From Nocardiopsis_B sediminis (lineage in GTDB: Bacteria > Actinomycetota > Actinomycetes > Streptosporangiales > Streptosporangiaceae): DNA of 64,000 nucleotides. The notes beneath the pieces are model-generated. The model was not told where the DNA came from. It was given only the letters and a program-made list of their open reading frames with translations, and ran no database searches. Each line of letters opens with the position of its first letter. Position 1 is the first letter of the stretch. Positions 16,753 to 24,745 of this stretch are shown piece by piece. Made by a program: the position numbers and the translations under genes. Where the stretch lies: the NCBI RefSeq assembly GCF_042650565.1, contig NZ_JBHSBH010000008.1, forward strand, positions 372,001 to 436,000. Direction: 5' to 3'.

Positions 16753-18054
16753 TCAGTGGCGCCGCGCGGCGCGCTCCAGGCGGGCGGCGAAGGCGTGGGC
16801 GCGGTCCATGTCGGCCAGCCAGTGGCGGCGGATGAGGTCGACCCGGTCGTCCTGGGGCAGCACGCGCTGCGCGGCCTCCGACAGCCGCAGCCCAGGTCCA
16901 GGCGCTCTCTCGTGCAGGCCGATGAAGCGGGTGACCAGCTCCATCTGGGCGCTGTACACGGGGAACTGGGGCCCGCGCGGGGCGGCGAGGCCGACGAAGT
17001 AGAGCCGTTCCAGCCCCACCGGCAGGGTGCCTCCGGCGGTGCGCAGCGGTACCCGCCCGCTGCGGGTGAGCAGCTCCTCGGCCAGGAATGGGAAGGAGAT
17101 GTCGAACCCGGTCGCCCAGATGACGGTGTCGAATTCCCGCCGGGTGCCGTCGGCGAAGGCGACCTCGCGGCCGCTGATGCGCTCGATCGCGGGGACGGCG
17201 GTGATGCGGCCGTGGTGCAGCCAGTACAGGAGCTGGTTGTTGACCACCGGCGGGTTGCGGTCCAGGTGCCGGTCGGCGGGGGCCGGGAGGCCCGGGTAGT
17301 CCTCGGGTGCGCCGAGGCTCACCCCGATCAGCGCCCGGGCCACGCGCTCTTGGAGGGCGGCCGGCAGGCGCACCAGCCACGGGATCTCGGCCCGCGGCCG
17401 GCCCAGGAGCGTCTTGGGCTGGAACATCTGCCCGTCGCGCACGCAGATGGCGGTCGTGAACCGCGCCTGGGCGGCATCCACGGCGATGTCGCACCCGGAG
17501 TTGCCCGAGCCGACGACCAGTACCCGGTCGCCCTTGATGTCCCCGGTGTTGAGGTAGCCGGAGGAGTGCACCGAGTGGCCGGTGAAGTCGCCGGCGACCG
17601 GCGGGACCGAGGGGTCCCACAGGTGGCCGTTGGCGACGATCACCCCGTCGAAGACGCCCTCGTCCCCCCGCGAGGTGTGCACGCGCCAGCCCGTGCGCCC
17701 GTTGCCGTCCAGCGGCTCCACCGCGGTCACCGGGGTGCTCAGCACGATGGACTCGGTGAGCCGGTGGTGCTCGGCGTAGCCGACCAGGTAGTCGCGCACC
17801 TGGTCGCGGTGGGGGAATAGCGGGTAGTCCCCGGGCATCGGCCGGTCGGGGAACCCCGACGACCCCCGCGGCGTGATCAGGTGCAGCGCCTCGTAGTCGG
17901 TATGCCAGTGCCCGCCGACCCTGTCGGTGGCCTCGAAGCCCACCACGTCGGCGCCCTGTTCGCGCAGCGACTTCACCGCGGCCAGCCCGGCCGCGCCCGC
18001 GCCGATGACGCAGTAGCGCCCCCCTGTGCCCAGGGGCGTTGTTGCTGAGGACAT
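16753..18054 (-). CDS. flavin-containing monooxygenase (FMO/BVMO-like)
   Basis: A 433-residue FAD/NADPH enzyme. CVIGAGAAGLAAVKSL is the FAD-binding Rossmann motif. FTGHSVHSSGY matches the FMO fingerprint FxGxxxHxxxY/F. VLVVGSGNSGCDIA is the NADPH-binding motif, followed by the WATGFD segment typical of FMOs. It would oxygenate a soft nucleophile (N or S) or a ketone. ATG 18054 is chosen, with GGAGAG seven bases before it; an in-frame ATG at 18072 would add six residues. Order of transcription is LysR, monooxygenase, SDR, all minus strand, and LysR may control the pair. Confidence 0.87.
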   Translation of the reverse strand: MSSATTPLGTGGRYCVIGAGAAGLAAVKSLREQGADVVGFEATDRVGGHWHTDYEALHLITPRGSSGFPDRPMPGDYPLFPHRDQVRDYLVGYAEHHRLTESIVLSTPVTAVEPLDGNGRTGWRVHTSRGDEGVFDGVIVANGHLWDPSVPPVAGDFTGHSVHSSGYLNTGDIKGDRVLVVGSGNSGCDIAVDAAQARFTTAICVRDGQMFQPKTLLGRPRAEIPWLVRLPAALQERVARALIGVSLGAPEDYPGLPAPADRHLDRNPPVVNNQLLYWLHHGRITAVPAIERISGREVAFADGTRREFDTVIWATGFDISFPFLAEELLTRSGRVPLRTAGGTLPVGLERLYFVGLAAPRGPQFPVYSAQMELVTRFIGLHERAPGPGLRLSEAAQRVLPQDDRVDLIRRHWLADMDRAHAFAARLERAARRH

Positions 18055-18161
18055 GGTGCGGCTCTCCCTCACCCGGTTCGTTCGCTCGGTCGTGGTGAAG
18101 TATCCGGGCGCGGTCCGGGGCCGGTGAAGAGCCGATCACCGTAGGAGGGGAGAGGGTGAGC

Positions 18162-19106
18162 CTATGGCTGGGCGCGCCGAGCGGGGCGCACCCGCTCGGC
18201 GCCCATGGGCAGCGGCCCGTTGAGGTGGTCGTGGATCATCCGCATCAGCTCCAGGGTGGCCGCCGAGGGGCGCGCGCCCTTGCGGGTCACGAAGCTGTAG
18301 GTCTCGTACAGGGGCGGCTCGAACCGGGACCAGGAGAGCGCGCCGGTGAAGCCGAGGCTGTCGGCCGCGGGCAGGGAGACCACGGTGTCGGCGACACCGC
18401 GGGCCGCCAGCTCCAGCGCCGCCTTCTGGAACTCCACCTCGATCGTGGGCTCCAGGGGCACCCCGGCCTTCTGGGAGCGTTCGCGCAGCTGGCGGCGGAT
18501 GGGGTCGGTGTCGCTCCACCGCACCTCCGACAGCACCAGCGGCCGCGTGGCCAGGAGCTCGATGGTCATCGGCGCGGTGGTGCGCTCAGGGTCGCGGCTC
18601 AGGTACACGACCTCGTGTGTCATCACGGGGGGCCGCACGTCCAGCTCGCGGTCGTCGATGGGCAGCTGGACCAGGCCCGCCTCCAGATCACCTTCGCGTA
18701 CGGCGTCGGCGACCTCCTGGGAGTTGAGGCCGAGGAAGCGCAGCCGCACCGCCGGGTAGCGGCGGCGGAACTCCTCGATGACGTCGGCCAGGAAGAACTG
18801 GAAGGCGGTGCTGAAGGTGCCGAACGAGGCCAGGCCGCCTTCCAGGGCCTGGATCTCGCGCACCGAGCTGCGGGCGTTCTCGAAGAGGGTGAGGGCCTGC
18901 TCGGCGTGGGGGAGCAGGGCCCGGCCGGCCTCGGTCAGCCGCAGCCGCCGGTTGGTGCGGATGAACACGGGGGCGCCCAGTTCTCGTTCGAGCCGGCGGA
19001 TCTGCTCCGACAGGCTCGGCTGGGAGATGTAGAGCGCCTCGGCCGCCGCCGACAGCGAGCCATGACGCACCGCAGCCACGAAGTAGTGCATCTGCTGGAG
19101 CGTCAT
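18162..19106 (-). CDS. LysR family transcriptional regulator
   Basis: A 314-residue LTTR. The first 60 residues are the winged helix: LQQMHYFVAAVRHGSLSAAAEAL, SQPSLSEQIRRLERELGAPVFIRTNRRLRLTEAG. A periplasmic-binding-protein-like co-inducer domain follows from about residue 90. The 107-base gap to the monooxygenase gene leaves room for a promoter, so it may either lead an operon with it or regulate it. An AGCCTATGGCT sequence overlaps its own stop and recurs near 15904, after the SDR gene. The inducer is unknown. Confidence 0.88.
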   Translation of the reverse strand: MTLQQMHYFVAAVRHGSLSAAAEALYISQPSLSEQIRRLERELGAPVFIRTNRRLRLTEAGRALLPHAEQALTLFENARSSVREIQALEGGLASFGTFSTAFQFFLADVIEEFRRRYPAVRLRFLGLNSQEVADAVREGDLEAGLVQLPIDDRELDVRPPVMTHEVVYLSRDPERTTAPMTIELLATRPLVLSEVRWSDTDPIRRQLRERSQKAGVPLEPTIEVEFQKAALELAARGVADTVVSLPAADSLGFTGALSWSRFEPPLYETYSFVTRKGARPSAATLELMRMIHDHLNGPLPMGAERVRPARRAQP

Positions 19107-19123
19107 TCCCCCATGGTAGGAGG

Positions 19124-19278
19124 TCAGGCGGCGGTGCCCGGTTCCAGGCGGTGGGACCTGCGGTAGGCGGCCGGGGGCAGTCCGACCTCGCGGCGGAAGA
19201 CGGCGCGGAAGTTCGCGGCCGTGCCGAAGCCCGCCGCCGCGGCGATGCGCTCGATGGGCCGGTCGGAGCCCTTGATTG
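19124..19278 (-). pseudogene. AraC/XylS regulator remnant (second helix-turn-helix only)
   Basis: The last about 47 codons of an AraC-family regulator remain in frame: RPIERIAAAAGFGTAANF, then RAVFRREVGLPPAAYRRSH, ending LEPGTAA and a stop. This is the second DNA-binding half of an AraC/GlxA-type protein. Going upstream the resemblance stops abruptly near 19275, a few bases from the stop codon of the GntR gene at 19287. The N-terminal sensor domain and first helix-turn-helix are missing, and the frame has no plausible start within the homologous part. It looks like the stump of a gene cut by insertion or deletion, probably when the GntR segment arrived. Confidence 0.7.
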
Positions 19279-19286
19279 AGCGTCGG

Positions 19287-20036
19287 TCAGCCGAGCGGCG
19301 GTTCGACGTCGTATTCGTGGGTGACGATGTGCCCGGGAGGGCACACCCATTCGCGGTACTCCACTGCCCCCTTGCCATCCGACCACACCGACGCTCCGGC
19401 CAGGATCGGTGCGCCGACCCGCAGATTCAGATGTCCGGCCTCGCGTTCGTCGGCGGCTCGCCCCTCGACGGCGTCAGTGCCGCGCGTGGCGACGCGGCCG
19501 GTCGATCGGGCGATGGCCCTCAAGCCGTTGACCAGGCGCGGTTCCAGGAGTTCCGGAGTGGTCTGGAACGCCCACGGCGCCGCCCACGAGACCGAGAGCC
19601 GGACGGGCGTGTCACCCCGGTAGGTCACGGCCTCGCGGCGGCTCGCCTTGCGTCCGCCGCTTTCGTCGGGCTCGATTCCCAGCAGGTCGGCCACGTAAGC
19701 GGGCGCGTCGACGATGTCGGCGCTGAGGACTTCGACGGCGTCGCTGTCGGCCGAGCCGGTGGGTTCGGCGATGACGTCGCGTCCGCCCTGGGCGGCGCGC
19801 ATGGGGGCGACGTGGGTGCCGTGTGGCCGGGAGACGGTGACGAGTTTCTCCGCGCGCAAGGTCTCGATCGCCCGCTGCGCAGTCCGCTGGGAGACCTCCC
19901 ACTTCTCCACGATGGCGGTGATCGACGGCAAGCGGTCGCCGGGTGAGAGTTCGCCGCGGGTGATCCGGTCGCGGTAATGGTCGGCGATCTGTGCGTACAG
20001 GGGGCGCTCGGGTCCCCGGTCGAGCCTGTCGTGCAC
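19287..20036 (-). CDS. GntR family regulator with UTRA domain (HutC subfamily)
   Basis: A 249-residue repressor-type regulator. Residues about 8-75 are the GntR winged helix (PLYAQIADHYRDRITRGELSPGDRLPSITAIVEKW then VSQRTAQRAIETLRAEKLV). From about residue 90 comes a UTRA ligand domain with DGKGAVEYREWVCPPGHI near the end. Such GntR/UTRA proteins are frequent on actinomycete integrative elements (KorSA/TraR-like) as well as in sugar regulation. It faces a small orphan gene across a promoter region with two TATAGA/TCTATA-type palindromes, its likely operators. Its DNA is somewhat less GC-rich than the flanks. The gene ends right against an AraC gene stump. Confidence 0.82.
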   Translation of the reverse strand: MHDRLDRGPERPLYAQIADHYRDRITRGELSPGDRLPSITAIVEKWEVSQRTAQRAIETLRAEKLVTVSRPHGTHVAPMRAAQGGRDVIAEPTGSADSDAVEVLSADIVDAPAYVADLLGIEPDESGGRKASRREAVTYRGDTPVRLSVSWAAPWAFQTTPELLEPRLVNGLRAIARSTGRVATRGTDAVEGRAADEREAGHLNLRVGAPILAGASVWSDGKGAVEYREWVCPPGHIVTHEYDVEPPLG

Positions 20037-20079
20037 GGGTGGTCCTTCTGTTCGGTCGCGCTTCCTGTCTCCGCTGAAG

Positions 20080-20094
20080 TATAGAGTATCTATA
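20080..20094. promoter_or_regulatory. GntR operator 1
   Basis: TATAGAGTATCTATA has perfect six-base arms around three bases. It lies 44 bases before the GntR start, in the divergent promoter region. Confidence 0.55.
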
Positions 20095-20097
20095 CCT

Positions 20098-20109
20098 GGT
20101 ATCTATACC
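20098..20109. promoter_or_regulatory. GntR operator 2
   Basis: GGTATCTATACC has five-base arms around two bases and repeats the TATCTATA core of the first site three bases away. A further half-like TGGTATAG follows at 20123-20130. Confidence 0.55.
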
Positions 20110-20125
20110 TAGCATTAATGCGTGG

Positions 20126-20131
20126 TATAGT
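20126..20131 (+). promoter_or_regulatory. -10 element of the orphan gene
   Basis: TATAGT lies 35 bases before the ATG at 20166, next to the two operators, so a bound GntR dimer would probably block it. No clear -35 is visible. Confidence 0.4.
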
Positions 20132-20165
20132 TAGCTCCTCGTTGGAGCCCTATCAAGGAGGCCGC

Positions 20166-20474
20166 ATGCCCCCGACGATGGAACTCACCACTACCACGAT
20201 CCAGGTCGTCAAGGGCGGAAATCCCGACGACGACGAGCTGGGTATCCGGCTCAGTGACGTTCGGAGTCCTATCGGGTCCTCCTACTCCGGGATGCCGTGT
20301 GCCTGTGGCCGCACCTATCTGCTGTACCGGCTATGGGAGGACCTGAAGCAGTACGACCTCTTCTCGCGCGGGACCGACCTTTGGCTGCGTGCCGTGGACG
20401 GTGACGACGCGCCACCCCTTCCCGCTGGTGCTGCGGTGATCGACCAGCGCACGGTCATGCTCGGGATCGGATGA
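20166..20474 (+). CDS. hypothetical protein divergent from the GntR regulator
   Basis: A 102-residue soluble protein that I do not recognise. It has a Thr-rich start (MELTTTTIQVVKGG), an acidic NPDDDEL stretch, SSYSGMPCACGRTYLLYRLWEDLKQYDLF in the middle, and PAGAAVIDQRTVMLGIG at the end. CACG is a lone pair of Cys. AAGGAGG stands five bases before the ATG at 20166, an excellent ribosome site, so I treat it as a real gene; upstream starts in the frame lack one. Its promoter overlaps the presumed GntR operators, so the two form a regulator/target pair. It may be cargo of the same acquired segment. Confidence 0.6.
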   Translation: MPPTMELTTTTIQVVKGGNPDDDELGIRLSDVRSPIGSSYSGMPCACGRTYLLYRLWEDLKQYDLFSRGTDLWLRAVDGDDAPPLPAGAAVIDQRTVMLGIG

Positions 20475-20511
20475 CCCGTTCCCGCCCGGGCGGGGCCCGC
20501 GAGACCGCGTA

Positions 20512-20527
20512 TGGCAATCGATTGACA
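20512..20527. promoter_or_regulatory. LacI-type operator before uxaC
   Basis: TGGCAATCGATTGACA has the perfect core palindrome CAATCGATTG and closely matches the sites at 24657 and 33094. It overlaps the TTGACA -35 of the uxaC promoter. Confidence 0.7.
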
Positions 20528-20551
20528 AAACGTGGTTCCGCGGGCTCCAAT
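20522..20551 (+). promoter_or_regulatory. uxaC promoter, probably giving a leaderless transcript
   Basis: TTGACA at 20522-20527 is a perfect -35. A weak -10 (TCCAAT, 20546-20551) follows at 18 bases. The expected start point falls at or next to the ATG at 20559, where there is no ribosome site, so translation may be leaderless. Confidence 0.5.
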
Positions 20552-20558
20552 GGGGTCC

Positions 20559-21962
20559 ATGCTCGGCCTGCGAAGAACTCACCCCGACCGGCTCCTGCCC
20601 GTCGAACCGGACACGCGGGCGATCGCGAGGGACCTCTACCACCGCGTCGCCGAGCGCCGGATCATCTCCCCGCACGGCCACGTCGACCCCGCGCTCCTGC
20701 GGTCCGACGCGCCGTTCGAGGATCCGGCCGAACTCTTCATCGTCCACGACCACTACGTCACCCGCCTGCTCCACGCCGCGGGGGCCGACCTCGCCTCGCT
20801 GGGGATCGGCCCCGGCGCCCCCAAGGGCGGATCCCGCGAGATCTGGCGGACGCTCGCCGAGCACTGGCACGTCTTCGCCGGGACCGCCACCGGCTACTGG
20901 CTGGAGGAGGAGCTGTCGGGGGTCCTCGGCATCGAGGAGGAGCTCGGGCCGCAGACCGCCGACCGCATCTACGACGAGATCTGCGAGCGGCTCGCGCAGC
21001 CCGCCTTCCGGCCCCGCGCGCTGTTCGAGCGCTTCGGGATCGAGGTGCTGGCCACCACCGACGACCCCCTCGACGACCTCGGCCACCACCGCGCACTCCG
21101 CGAATCCGGCCTGCCCGGCCGCATCGTCCCCACCTTCCGCCCCGACGCCTACCTCGACCCCTCCCAGCCCGGCTTCACCGCCCGGGTGGAGCGGCTGCTC
21201 GCCGCCACCGGCGCGCCCGCCACCTTCGCCGGCTACCTGGCCGCCCTCGAATCGCGCCGGGCCCACTTCATCGCGCACGGCGCTGTCTCGGCCGACCACG
21301 GCGTCGTCGAACCCCTCACCGCCGACCTCGACCCCGGCGAGGCCGAACGCCTGTTCCGGGCCGTCCTCTCCGGCGCCGCCGATCCGGCTCAACAGCGCGC
21401 GTTCCTGGCGCACATGCTCTTCCAGATGGCGCGCATGAGCGTCGACGACGGCCTGGTGATGACGGTCCACGCCGGCGTCCACCGCAACCACAGCCGCCCC
21501 ACCCTGGAGCGCTTCGGGGCGGACACCGGGCACGACATCCCGCTGCCCACCACGTTCACCGAGGGCCTGCGCCCTCTCCTGGAACGGTTCGGTCTCCGCC
21601 GCGACCTGCACATCGTGCTGTTCACCGTCGACGAGACGACCTTCTCGCGCGAGCTGGCCCCGCTGGCCGGCTTCTACCCCGCGGTCTACGTGGGCGCACC
21701 GTGGTGGTTCCTCGACGCCCCCGACGCGATCGCCCGCTTCCGCTCGGCCGTCACCGAGACCGCCGGCTTCTACCGCACATCGGGGTTCATCGACGACACC
21801 CGCGCCTTCCTGTCCATCCCCGCCCGCCACGACACCGCCCGCCGGGCCGACGCCGCCTTCCTCGCCCGGCTGGTCCGGCAGGGCCGGCTGTCGCTGCCGC
21901 GCGCCGAGCGGATCGCCGACGACCTCGTCGACGCCATCCCGCGGGCGGTGTTCAAGCTATGA
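20559..21962 (+). CDS. uxaC: glucuronate isomerase
   Basis: Uronate isomerase of the amidohydrolase superfamily. It converts D-glucuronate to D-fructuronate (and galacturonate to tagaturonate), the first step of uronate catabolism in the cytosol. The 467-residue protein has the family metal motif ISPHGHVDP near residue 35, FIVHDHYVTRLLHAAG, LATTDDPLDDL, MTVHAGVHRNH and the closing VGAPWWFLDAPDAIARFR ... SRELAPLAGFY regions, all well conserved. ATG 20559 is chosen because it fits the promoter geometry and the usual N-terminus; ATG 20550 is possible. It overlaps uxuB by four bases. It heads a unit with uxuB and a GH1 gene under a LacI-type operator. Confidence 0.92.
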   Translation: MLGLRRTHPDRLLPVEPDTRAIARDLYHRVAERRIISPHGHVDPALLRSDAPFEDPAELFIVHDHYVTRLLHAAGADLASLGIGPGAPKGGSREIWRTLAEHWHVFAGTATGYWLEEELSGVLGIEEELGPQTADRIYDEICERLAQPAFRPRALFERFGIEVLATTDDPLDDLGHHRALRESGLPGRIVPTFRPDAYLDPSQPGFTARVERLLAATGAPATFAGYLAALESRRAHFIAHGAVSADHGVVEPLTADLDPGEAERLFRAVLSGAADPAQQRAFLAHMLFQMARMSVDDGLVMTVHAGVHRNHSRPTLERFGADTGHDIPLPTTFTEGLRPLLERFGLRRDLHIVLFTVDETTFSRELAPLAGFYPAVYVGAPWWFLDAPDAIARFRSAVTETAGFYRTSGFIDDTRAFLSIPARHDTARRADAAFLARLVRQGRLSLPRAERIADDLVDAIPRAVFKL

Positions 21963-23380
21963 GCACGGTCCTGCCCGCCGCCCGCCTCTCCCGGGCCGCC
22001 CTGCGCGCCGCGGGCCACGCCGTTCCCGCGCCGCCGGTGCGCATCGTCCACCTCGGCATCGGCGCGTTCGCCCGCTCCCACCAGGCCGCCTACACCGCCC
22101 ACGCCGCCGATGCCGCCGGCTGGGGGATCGCGGGCTTCACCGGGCGCGGCAGCGGGGCGGCCGACCGCCTCGCCGCGCAGGACGGGCTCTACACGCTGGT
22201 CGAACGCGGCCCGGCGGGCGACCGCACCGAGATCGTCCCCAACCTCGTCGCCGTGTACCCGGGCCAGCGCACCGACGCGCTCGCAGCGGCGCTGCGCGCC
22301 CCCGGGACCGCGGTCGTGACCATCACCATCACCGAGAGCGGCTACCGGGTCCGCGCCGACGGCGGTCCCGACACCGACGACCCCGTGGTGCGCGCGGACA
22401 TCGCCGCCCTGCGCGCGGCCGGGGCCGGGGGCAGCGGTGCCGGGGCCCGGCCGGTGACCCCGCTGGCCCGCCTGCTGCTGGGCCTGGAGGCGCGGCGCCG
22501 CGCCGGTGCGCCGCCCCTGGCGGTCGTCTCGTGCGACAACCTCCCCGACAACGGCGGTCTCCTGCACCGCGCCCTGGCCGGGCTCGCCGAGGAGGCCGCG
22601 CCGGACCTCGCCGCCTGGGTGGACGGCGCGGTCTCCTGCGTCTCCACCTCCGTCGACCGGATCACGCCGCGGATCGGGCCGCACGAGGTCGGTGAGATCG
22701 CGGCGGCGACCGGATGGAACGACGCGGCGCCCGTGGTCGCCGAGCCGTTCGCCGACTGGACCCTCTGCGGCGACTTCCCGGCCGGCCGCCCCGACTGGGA
22801 GAGCGCCGGCGCCCGGTTCGTCGGCGACATCGGACCCTATGAGGCCCGCAAGCTCTGGCTGCTCAACGGCGCCCACACGCTGCTCGCCTCCCTGGGCTCC
22901 CTGCGCGGCCACCGGACGGTCGCCGACGCGATCGCCGACCCCGCCTGCCGGGCCGCGGTCGAGCGGCTGTGGGACGACGCCGTGCGCCACCTGCCCGGCG
23001 GCCTGGGACTGCCCGCCTACCGCCGCGCCCTCATCGAGAGGTTCGCCAACCGGCGCATCGAGCACCCGCTCGCCCAGATCGCCGACGACGCGCTCACCAA
23101 GCTGCGCCTGCGCGTGGTCCCGGTGGCCGAGCGCGAGCGCGCCCGCGCCCGGCCCGCGTCGGGCTGCGTCCTGCCCGTGGCGGCCTGGATCGCCGCGGTG
23201 ATGGCGGACCCCGCGGCCGGCGGACCGGCCTCCGCCGAGATCGCGCGCGCCCTGGCCGCACCGTCCCCGCCCACCGCCCTGCTCACCCTCCTCAGCCCGG
23301 CCCTGGCCGGCGACGATGACTTCCGCCGCCGGGTGGAGGACGCACTGCGCCGCCTGCCCGCCGGCCGCCCCCACGGCTGA
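21959..23380 (+). CDS. uxuB: fructuronate reductase (mannitol dehydrogenase family)
   Basis: NAD-dependent D-mannonate oxidoreductase, which reduces fructuronate to mannonate, the second step after UxaC. The 473-residue protein has the cofactor segment IVHLGIGAFARSHQAAY, the TITESGYR motif, VSCDNLPDNGGLL, SCVSTSVDRITP and the catalytic-domain KLWLLNGAHTLLA, all characteristic of the polyol-specific long-chain dehydrogenases. TITESGY plus its place between uxaC and a mannonate dehydratase gene favour fructuronate over mannitol. ATG at 21959 overlaps the uxaC stop (ATGA), so translation is coupled. Confidence 0.9.
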   Translation: MSTVLPAARLSRAALRAAGHAVPAPPVRIVHLGIGAFARSHQAAYTAHAADAAGWGIAGFTGRGSGAADRLAAQDGLYTLVERGPAGDRTEIVPNLVAVYPGQRTDALAAALRAPGTAVVTITITESGYRVRADGGPDTDDPVVRADIAALRAAGAGGSGAGARPVTPLARLLLGLEARRRAGAPPLAVVSCDNLPDNGGLLHRALAGLAEEAAPDLAAWVDGAVSCVSTSVDRITPRIGPHEVGEIAAATGWNDAAPVVAEPFADWTLCGDFPAGRPDWESAGARFVGDIGPYEARKLWLLNGAHTLLASLGSLRGHRTVADAIADPACRAAVERLWDDAVRHLPGGLGLPAYRRALIERFANRRIEHPLAQIADDALTKLRLRVVPVAERERARARPASGCVLPVAAWIAAVMADPAAGGPASAEIARALAAPSPPTALLTLLSPALAGDDDFRRRVEDALRRLPAGRPHG

Positions 23381-23412
23381 AACCCGCCCCCGAAGAGAAG
23401 GGACCCCCGACG

Positions 23413-24609
23413 ATGACCCCCCTGCCGCCCGGCTTCCTCTGGGGCGCCGCCACCGCGCCGCACCAGGTCGAGGGCAACAACGTCAACAGCGACTGGTGGG
23501 CCCGCGAAGGGCACATGCCCGGGATGGAGCGCAGCGGCGACGCCATCGACAGCTATCACCGCTACCCCGAGGACATGCGCCTGCTGGCCGAGGCCGGGCT
23601 CACCGCCTACCGCTTCGGCATCGAGTGGGCGCGCATCGAACCGGTCCCCGGCCACATCTCCCGGGCCGAGCTGGCGCACTACCGCCGGATGATCGACACC
23701 GCCCTCGGGCTCGGGCTCACCCCCGTGGTCACGCTCCACCACTTCACCGTCCCGCGCTGGTTCGCCGAGGAGGGCGGCTGGACGGGCGACCGGGCCATCG
23801 AGCGCTTCCGGGCCTACGTCACGGCCGTCACGGGCATCCTCGGGGACGTCGGGTGGGTGGCCACCATGAACGAGCCCAACATGCTCGCCATGATGACGAC
23901 CCTGGAGATCGCGATGCGGTCGGGCCAGGCCGGCGACTGGCAGAGCCCCACCGTGGACGAAGGGCCCCGGCCGCCGCTCCCGCCGCCCGATCCCAAGGTC
24001 GGCGCCCGCCTGGCGGAGGCCCACCACGCGGTGCGCGATATCGTCCGCGAACGCACGGACGCCGCCGTGGGCTGGACGGTCGCCAGCCGGGCGTTCGTCG
24101 CGCGCCCCGGCGGAGAGGCGAAGCTGCGCGAGCTCGAGTACATCTGGGAGGACCTCTACCTGGAGGGCGCGCGCGGCGACGACTTCGTGGGCGTGCAGTC
24201 CTATTCGAGCCAGTGGGTGACGGCCGAGGGCATCGAGCCCTACCCGCCGCACCCCGACAACACGCTCGTCGGCACGGCTTACCGGCCCGACGCCATCGGC
24301 ATCGCCCTGCGGCACACGTGGGAGGCGACCGGCGGCATCCCCCTGCTCGTCACCGAGAACGGCATCGCCACGGGCGACGACACCCGGCGCATCGCCTACA
24401 CCGCCGAAGCGCTGCGGCACGTGTCCGCGGCGCTGGAGGACGGAATCGACGTGCGCGGATACCTGCACTGGAGCGCGCTCGACAACTACGAGTGGGGGCA
24501 CTGGGAGCCGACGTTCGGGCTCATCGCCGTCGACCGCGAGACGTTCGAGCGCCATCCGAAGCCGAGCCTCGCGTGGCTGGGCGGCGTCGCCCGGCGCGGC
24601 GGCCTCTGA
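23413..24609 (+). CDS. GH1 family glycoside hydrolase
   Basis: A 398-residue retaining beta-glycosidase. FLWGAATAPHQVEGNN, RFGIEWARIEP and LHHFTVPRWF lead to the acid/base Glu154 in TMNEPN, and the nucleophile Glu315 sits in VTENGIA. The ending SALDNYEWGHWEPTFGLIAVD is classic GH1. It is shorter than typical 440-470-residue GH1 enzymes, and the usual final Trp/Glu substrate pocket is altered (YEWGHW). There is no signal peptide, so it works on imported glycosides. Its place in the glucuronate operon suggests it removes a beta-linked sugar, perhaps glucose or glucuronate, from the same substrate. It starts 32 bases after uxuB. Confidence 0.88.
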   Translation: MTPLPPGFLWGAATAPHQVEGNNVNSDWWAREGHMPGMERSGDAIDSYHRYPEDMRLLAEAGLTAYRFGIEWARIEPVPGHISRAELAHYRRMIDTALGLGLTPVVTLHHFTVPRWFAEEGGWTGDRAIERFRAYVTAVTGILGDVGWVATMNEPNMLAMMTTLEIAMRSGQAGDWQSPTVDEGPRPPLPPPDPKVGARLAEAHHAVRDIVRERTDAAVGWTVASRAFVARPGGEAKLRELEYIWEDLYLEGARGDDFVGVQSYSSQWVTAEGIEPYPPHPDNTLVGTAYRPDAIGIALRHTWEATGGIPLLVTENGIATGDDTRRIAYTAEALRHVSAALEDGIDVRGYLHWSALDNYEWGHWEPTFGLIAVDRETFERHPKPSLAWLGGVARRGGL

Positions 24610-24656
24610 CGCCTAGGGCGTGCATCCAGGGAATTCGCAACGCTCCCGAAACATCT

Positions 24657-24676
24657 TTTGGCAATCGCTTGCCAAA
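24657..24676. promoter_or_regulatory. LacI-type operator before the beta-glucuronidase unit
   Basis: TTTGGCAATCGCTTGCCAAA is a near-perfect 20-base palindrome, the strongest of the three related sites in this locus. It lies 70 bases before the glucuronidase start and marks a second transcription unit. Confidence 0.8.
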
Positions 24677-24745
24677 TCTCGCTCCGCCGTGTTTCCCTCG
24701 GACCACTCCGGGCCGCCCCCGCACCGCCGCGTAGGAGGAGCCGCA

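Noticed and set aside
19287..20474. A complete integrative element or insertion sequence around the GntR gene
   Set aside because: No integrase, transposase, terminal inverted repeats or att-like direct repeats were found; only an insertion or deletion scar is supported.
20471..23380. A single 969-codon frame covering uxaC and uxuB
   Set aside because: Only the uxuB part (from 21959) is meaningful; the rest is the uxaC region in the wrong frame.
20559..24609. A galacturonate (tagaturonate) pathway
   Set aside because: UxaC can isomerise both uronates, but the reductase type and the mannonate dehydratase in the same locus fit the glucuronate branch.
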